DNA of 64,000 bases from Heterostelium album PN500 (lineage: Eukaryota > Evosea > Eumycetozoa > Acytosteliales > Acytosteliaceae), in NCBI RefSeq assembly GCF_000004825.1, contig NW_008805100.1, forward strand, positions 62,001 to 126,000. Reading direction: 5' to 3'. Each line of letters opens with the position of its first letter. Positions within the stretch are counted from its first letter, which is position 1. The translations under genes were made by a program, and so were the position numbers. Of the stretch, positions 58,909 through 64,000 are shown piece after piece. A model generated the notes under the pieces. That model did no database searches. It was not told where the DNA came from and was given only the letters and a program-made list of their open reading frames with translations.

Positions 58909-61571
58909 TCAATTATTGTCATCTAAAACCGAAAACATATTTTGACCAGGATTGGGATTATCCACTGCCATTTCATTGCTTTCATCACTGTCCTCCTCCA
59001 TATCTTCGTTACTATCACCATCCAGATATTCATCTACATCTTCAACTTCAACTTCATCTTCATCGTCGTCATCACCGTCGTCGTTAGCTCCTGCTCCACC
59101 TGCTTCATCATTTTCAAAAAGGAAATCTTCATTGAAATCATGATCGGGTTCCTCTGTGCCAACAAACAGGAACTGATAGAACGATGAACTGAGGTAGACG
59201 CCGTTATCACCGTTTAGTGCAGGTGTAAAGTATTCCAAATCATCGATGCCCTCCAATACCTGTGGCCAATCACTTGAATTGTAACCATCGTAGTTGTTAT
59301 CGTGATTGTTGGCAACCTTTTTGTTAAAGATTTCTTTGGTGATGGTTGGTCCGTAGGGCAGACCACCAAGTTTGTTTCTTTCCAAGAGAGACTTGAATAC
59401 CTCGGGATTGTTTCTCGCTTTGAAGAGTAGTTCGATACCGTTCGATCGTTTCTTTTCGTTGTTCATCATTTTGACACTCTCTGCGAGCTTATCGTTTGGC
59501 AGGTAGGCAATGTTGAATCCACGTTCCAAGTACTTGAGAAGACGACGTTGGTAGATCTGGTCACCACGAATCACAAATCCGTAGGGTGACGCGAAATTGG
59601 TGCGATAGTTGAATGCTTCGATACCACGTTGTGTTGTCCAGACATTGGTTCCGTCAAAGGCGAAACAAGATGCTTCAATATCGACACCCAACAAAACATC
59701 TTGAATATTATTGAAAAGAGTACAGTTGAATTGGATGTGACGATAAGGATAGTGACGACAGAATGTAATTTCATTGTCACTATAGGTAATACTGTGACCG
59801 GTGTAGTTTGCATTGATGTGCTCGACTATCTTGACAATTCTGGCAGTAATGTCAGTCTCTGACAATCCATAGAAACAAACATCGATATCCGATGATTCGA
59901 ATCCAGCGGTTTCACCCGAGAGTGAACTCGTCATGATTCCACCAATGATAACCATATTGCTCATATCTAAACTCTCAAAGAATCCATCGGTATTCTTCTT
60001 AAGGTTATCGAGGAAAGTCTTTTTGTCTTGGAGAACGAGTGGATTTGGTGAAACCTTTTGAGAGAACAACAAGTTTGCTTCTGGAAGTTGTTTTGGTTTG
60101 AAGAGATCACGATTCTCATAGACGTTGATCAAGAGATTGGCGTCATAAGGTGGTCTAATTAAACTTTGTGGAACATCACCAATCATACTTCTGTAGAACC
60201 AACGATGTCTATTAAACACTGATTCAATAAACGGTTGGAATGGGAACAACTCTTCCAACGACTCCTCGGAGTGACTACTCTTAAGCTTGCCAAGTAAGAA
60301 CATAGCGATTTCACCACCAACTGGTTTCTGATTTTGGAAACAATAGATTAAGAAATCTCTTAGAGTATCCAAAGTAAGATGATTTATCTTTTCCATGAAA
60401 TCTGTTTTATTACTAAAATTAGAGAGATATGTTGTTAATAAAAGTAACTTTTTTCAAATATGATCTATAAACACATACATTAAAAACATTTCAGATAATA
60501 CAGAGAAACCAATTTGTTTCAATGTTGGAATACGATATCTCTTCTCGGTGATCGCTTCGAAATGACCAAAGAATTCATTGTTTTCACTTGGTGGGAATAT
60601 ATCGTTTGGTTTATAGTCTTTGTTGGTCAACTCTTTGTAGAGACTTTTGAACTTTTCATTGGCATCTGCTTCTTCATTACATTTAAAGTATTGTTCCTCT
60701 ATTCTAAGTTCTTTGCCATCTTTAAGATTGACAGTTAGATAGTTAGTTAGTTAATTATCGTTCTTACTATTATCAATCTAAAAACTAAAACTATCATATC
60801 TAATCTTATCTTACAAATATATCTTTTAGTTCTGACTTGCAAGTGTCTGGTCATATCGATGATGTACATCTCCAAATCGTTGTTCTTTAGATATCTGGAA
60901 AGATTTACAATCAATTGACCAGTGATATGGCTATTCTTTCCAGGAATAATTAAATTCTTTTAAAAATGATTATGTTAGTTGTTTGTTTTGTTTTTTGACG
61001 AAAGTGTAAGACTTACAGAATGAATTAAATATTTTCTTAATGCTTTGAATATGAATCCATTTCTATCCATATCCATATATTCAGCAAAGTCGAAACTACT
61101 ATAGAGATATCTCGAAGACATTATACTACCGATGGTCTGTAGCGCTTCACGAGTAAAGTTGTTGACGATCAACGCTGGAATATCGTGTTGGTATGGATCT
61201 TCAATTTGTTTGTTGCACAGCAGTAGTGCCAGTGACTTTGGATGAAGACGAATCTGATCGATTTGGAACTCGGTGAAGTTCGCTTCACGGAGCAGTGGTA
61301 GCAGCTCGTCGAAAAGCTTCTGATGTGCATACGAGTAGGATGAACGAGTCGGTTTGAATTTTCCGATGAGCTGGTTGATCGAGTCGACCACCTGTTCGAT
61401 AGTGCGTCGTTGCTCTGGCGAGACCTCGCCAAATTCAATGACGAGATCACCTTCGAAACATCGATTGACAAACAACGATTCATCGAGCGAAGTCATTGTC
61501 ATGTGACCGTCGATGCCATCGAGAATCAACTCTTGCCATTTCGACTTTGGTTTAGTGGTTGGTGTTGACAT
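58909..61571 (-). CDS. 813-residue protein with nucleotidyltransferase-like motif
   Basis: Four exons (61017-61571, 60815-60956, 60479-60719, 58909-60412) join in frame. In the last exon VIIGGIMTSSLSG (about residue 470) followed by FESSDIDVCFYG (DxD about 488-490) has the GG/GS...DxD spacing of nucleotidyltransferase-fold enzymes; a third acidic residue is not obvious. The N-terminal 300 residues are helical with no known domain. The C-terminus is strongly acidic (DDGDDDDEDEVEVEDVDEYL) and ends in a conserved-looking NPNPGQNMFSVLDD. It may be an RNA- or protein-modifying nucleotidyltransferase or a non-catalytic relative. I recognise no named orthologue. The 3' end has been copied to 57030-57117. 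Confidence 0.7.
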
Positions 61572-62373
61572 GTCGTTATTTGTATAAATAATTTCGATTT
61601 ATACAATATAATTGTAAATAATATGATACATATCAGATATAAAAAAAAAAAAAAAAACAAATCATATCAAATCTGCAAAAAATTACAAAAAAAATCATTT
61701 TCTTCGAATTCTGTGTTTTTTCCATTTTTGATGGCTGACGATCAATCAAATAAAAATTATTTAAATATTTTGCTAGCAATAATACTAAAAACGTTTTATT
61801 ATTTATTTTCAAATAAAACTATTTTTTTATTAGCAACTTTGGGATCTTAGAAGAAAGGTAGGTTGAGTCATTTATAAGTAATAATTAGTTCAAATGTTCA
61901 TCTTATTATTTACATAATTAAATACATAGTGATTAAAGATAACAACTTCTTCTTATTACTTTATCAATCGGCAAACTAATGATTCGATTAATCAATGTTA
62001 GTTTCTTGTTTTAGACCACAGATGTATCATCATTGGGTGACGACTCTTCAATAGTTATTAATTATTTAACTTGGTATATCCAAAGTCTATCCTGATTTTG
62101 TAAGTATTTATTTCCAACTTTAATGACTTATCTCAGGTCTTTGAGAATACACATATATCATGGAGATTATTATTTTAACTCTCTCCAAAAAAAAAGTTCT
62201 ATTGATATTTAGGAAATTTTAATTTGAAAATCTTCCAATATCTAGATTTGAAATAAAAAACTTATTAATGATCTAAAATAGTATCCTGATTTATGAATTC
62301 TATTTATTAAAGTATTTGGCTTTCATATTTGTTCAAACCAATTATTTATATTTTTTTATTAAAAAAAAAAAAA
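61572..62373. promoter_or_regulatory. Divergent upstream region
   Basis: About 800 bases between the 813-residue gene (leftward) and the secreted gene (rightward). AT-rich with A-runs; no gene, RNA or repeat recognised. Confidence 0.45.
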
Positions 62374-63529
62374 ATGAAATTAACATTTAATATTTCAATT
62401 CTTATAGTATTATTATCCATTTTAAATGTAATTTGAAAATATAGATATTTTTTAATAAGTATCATTTTATTAATATATTAAATAAAAACTCCAGGTGGTA
62501 CACTCAGCTGAATTAAATATTGGACAATATATTATGGTTGCCAAAAATGAGCAATTTATTTCTATTAACACCACTGATGGCACTATAATAAAGAATGTCA
62601 ATATGGCAGCACCATTCTTGTTCTTTCATGGATTTTTATCTGGAAATTCAGAGGATAATACTATGTTATTGTTAGTTACCGATTTTGATCTTGGTCAGGA
62701 TTTAGTAGTGGAGTATTCCATCAATGTAAGTAGAACACCTATTTTTCATTTAAAAATTTTTAATAGTATTAATAAAAGAATAATTTAGAATAATACTTTT
62801 ACAGAGGTTATGGGTTTGAATTATACTTTTACAGGTACACAAAATCCTCAATACTTTGCCTATGATCCAGTTTATCAATTAGCTGCTATTCCAGACTTGA
62901 ATTTAATGGTTAGTCATCCAAATCTTACTGTTTTCATATGGGACTTTAAAAATCAAGAATTGTAAGTTTTTTAACTGATTGATACTGTGGATAAATAGTT
63001 ACTAATAAAATTATATAGTTTATCGATTTCACTTCCAACTGGACCATTGAAACAACGTTCGAAATACCCAGTCGGTTCATATGATCCAACGACAGGTGAC
63101 TACCATATTATCTATGAACCGATTACATCATTGGGTACCTATTACATAGTTTTCAACCTGTGGAGTAAATCCATTGTCCAGGAGCCAATTTTCTTTAATG
63201 GTTTCGTTATGAAAACTCCACAAATCGTTTACTTTGACAATCAAGTATTCTTTATTGATTTGTGTCAAAAATGTAACTATACGATTTACAATGTATCGAT
63301 TGCAACTGCAACCACACAAATCATCTATACAGTACCAAATCGTTTCCCAGCATATATTTTCTCAAGTACTCTTGGTGTAAAAGGAAGCACAATTGTTTTG
63401 TTTTCTTCTCTTAATGGTGAAGAGTATACAACAACTGTTATTGATCTTGCTACCCAAGATGTTCATATATCACCAGCTGTCAAAATGATTCTTCCAATCA
63501 GATTTGAATGGATAAGTGCTGGATTTTAA
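62374..63529 (+). CDS. Secreted protein, paralogue of 26244-27406
   Basis: Four exons (62374-62427, 62495-62725, 62789-62961, 63019-63529) encode 322 residues. Exon 1 is a signal peptide (MKLTFNISILIVLLSILN). The body contains WDFKNQEL, KYPVGSYDPTTGDYHIIYEP, LCQKCNYTIYNVSIAT and several N-glycosylation sequons (NNT, NYT, NLT), fitting an extracellular or lysosomal propeller-like protein. Exon structure is the same as in the sister gene on the opposite strand 36 kb away. The base differences I noticed in the shared 125-codon stretch are silent, which argues for purifying selection on both. Confidence 0.82.
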
Positions 63530-63627
63530 TATTTTTCAATAAACTCTAAATCTTTTTTTATTATTATTAATAATTTCAATAATTTCCATTCAATTAGGAC
63601 AAAGGTTGCATTACACTTGTTTCATTG

Positions 63628-64000
63628 TTATGAGTTTATTTGATTTGTAGTGTAGATTTTATAGTTACCAGCACCCAATCCTAATAATGGTGGTGAGGAA
63701 TTAACTGATCCATCTGGAGGAAGAGGATCACCTCTCATATCAGGATAGTTCGATACAACCAGTCGCTTTAGATATTTATATCTGAATGGAGAGTCAGGGA
63801 AATTTCTTGGGTCAAAAGATGATAGCACCACAATAGATGTGCCGTCATCGATTTGCATCGTCAATTTACAACCAATCTGTGGTTTGATATAGGTTGTTAT
63901 ACCATTGGCATTGCTAAATGAGTAATCACCACTTTGATACGATACATATTTATCAGTTGCATTTAAATAGATGAAAGCTCCATTACATGATGCATCTATT
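63628..64000 (-). CDS. C-terminal part of a gene running off the window
   Basis: The minus-strand frame is open from the window edge to a TGA at 63628 (about 123 codons visible). It reads IDASCNGAFIYLNATDKYVS, then SGDYSFSNANGITTYIKPQI, KLTMQIDDGTSIVVLSSFDP and ends GNYKIYTTNQINS. Sequon-like NAT and a Cys suggest a secreted protein; no family recognised. It converges tail to tail with the secreted gene. The start lies beyond 64000. Confidence 0.65.
   Translation of the reverse strand, partial: IDASCNGAFIYLNATDKYVSYQSGDYSFSNANGITTYIKPQIGCKLTMQIDDGTSIVVLSSFDPRNFPDSPFRYKYLKRLVVSNYPDMRGDPLPPDGSVNSSPPLLGLGAGNYKIYTTNQINS

Overview
The window is nuclear DNA of a dictyostelid social amoeba. The evidence is strongly AT-rich spacers, 55-100 base GT-AG introns, Asn/Gln-rich protein tracts, FNIP-repeat proteins fused to kinase domains, dictyostelid-type B-box/kelch, alpha-kinase and F-box-like families, and a TALE homeobox gene. 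Coding GC looks higher than I would expect for D. discoideum, so a Polysphondylium/Heterostelium-type species is my guess (inference). I found no tRNA, rRNA or CRISPR.

Left end, 1-9 kb, is accessory and duplication-rich. It has a ~340-base direct repeat at 1 and 8127, a tandem pair of secreted Cys-rich genes, an F-box-like gene, a near-palindromic inverted duplication (5030-6660) with one intact and one broken gene copy, a small RNase III-like gene that keeps all four catalytic acids, and an orphan gene 3' end with a poly(A) tract.

9-36.6 kb is mainly a housekeeping block: TAF6, a 984-residue protein with an mS23-like N-terminus, complex I NDUFV2, a small zinc-ribbon protein, a kinase-FNIP protein, a TALE homeobox regulator, an AFG2/SPATA5L1-like AAA protein, a secreted 322-residue-class protein, proline iminopeptidase, a SAMHD1-type dNTPase, a 56-residue small gene, and an ABCB half transporter with an unusual secreted N-terminus.

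37-52.4 kb is again accessory. A second kinase-FNIP gene has 21 near-identical 66-base repeats. Next comes a 5'-truncated Ku80 relic, then a decayed F-box-like gene split by a Ty3/gypsy-type LTR element (43339-46609) whose 3' LTR now supplies a start codon to the gene's tail. A two-exon orphan gene, B-box/kelch gene copies (one cut off, one off by a single base) and an alpha-kinase fragment follow.

52.7-64 kb holds a NAK-family kinase, three copies (two intact) of a two-TM protein gene, an 813-residue protein with a nucleotidyltransferase-like motif whose 3' end was also copied, the inverted-orientation paralogue of the 26.2-kb secreted gene, and the 3' part of another gene that runs off the window. 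Multi-exon models were built by hand from GT-AG sites and checked for phase; each one given closes in frame.
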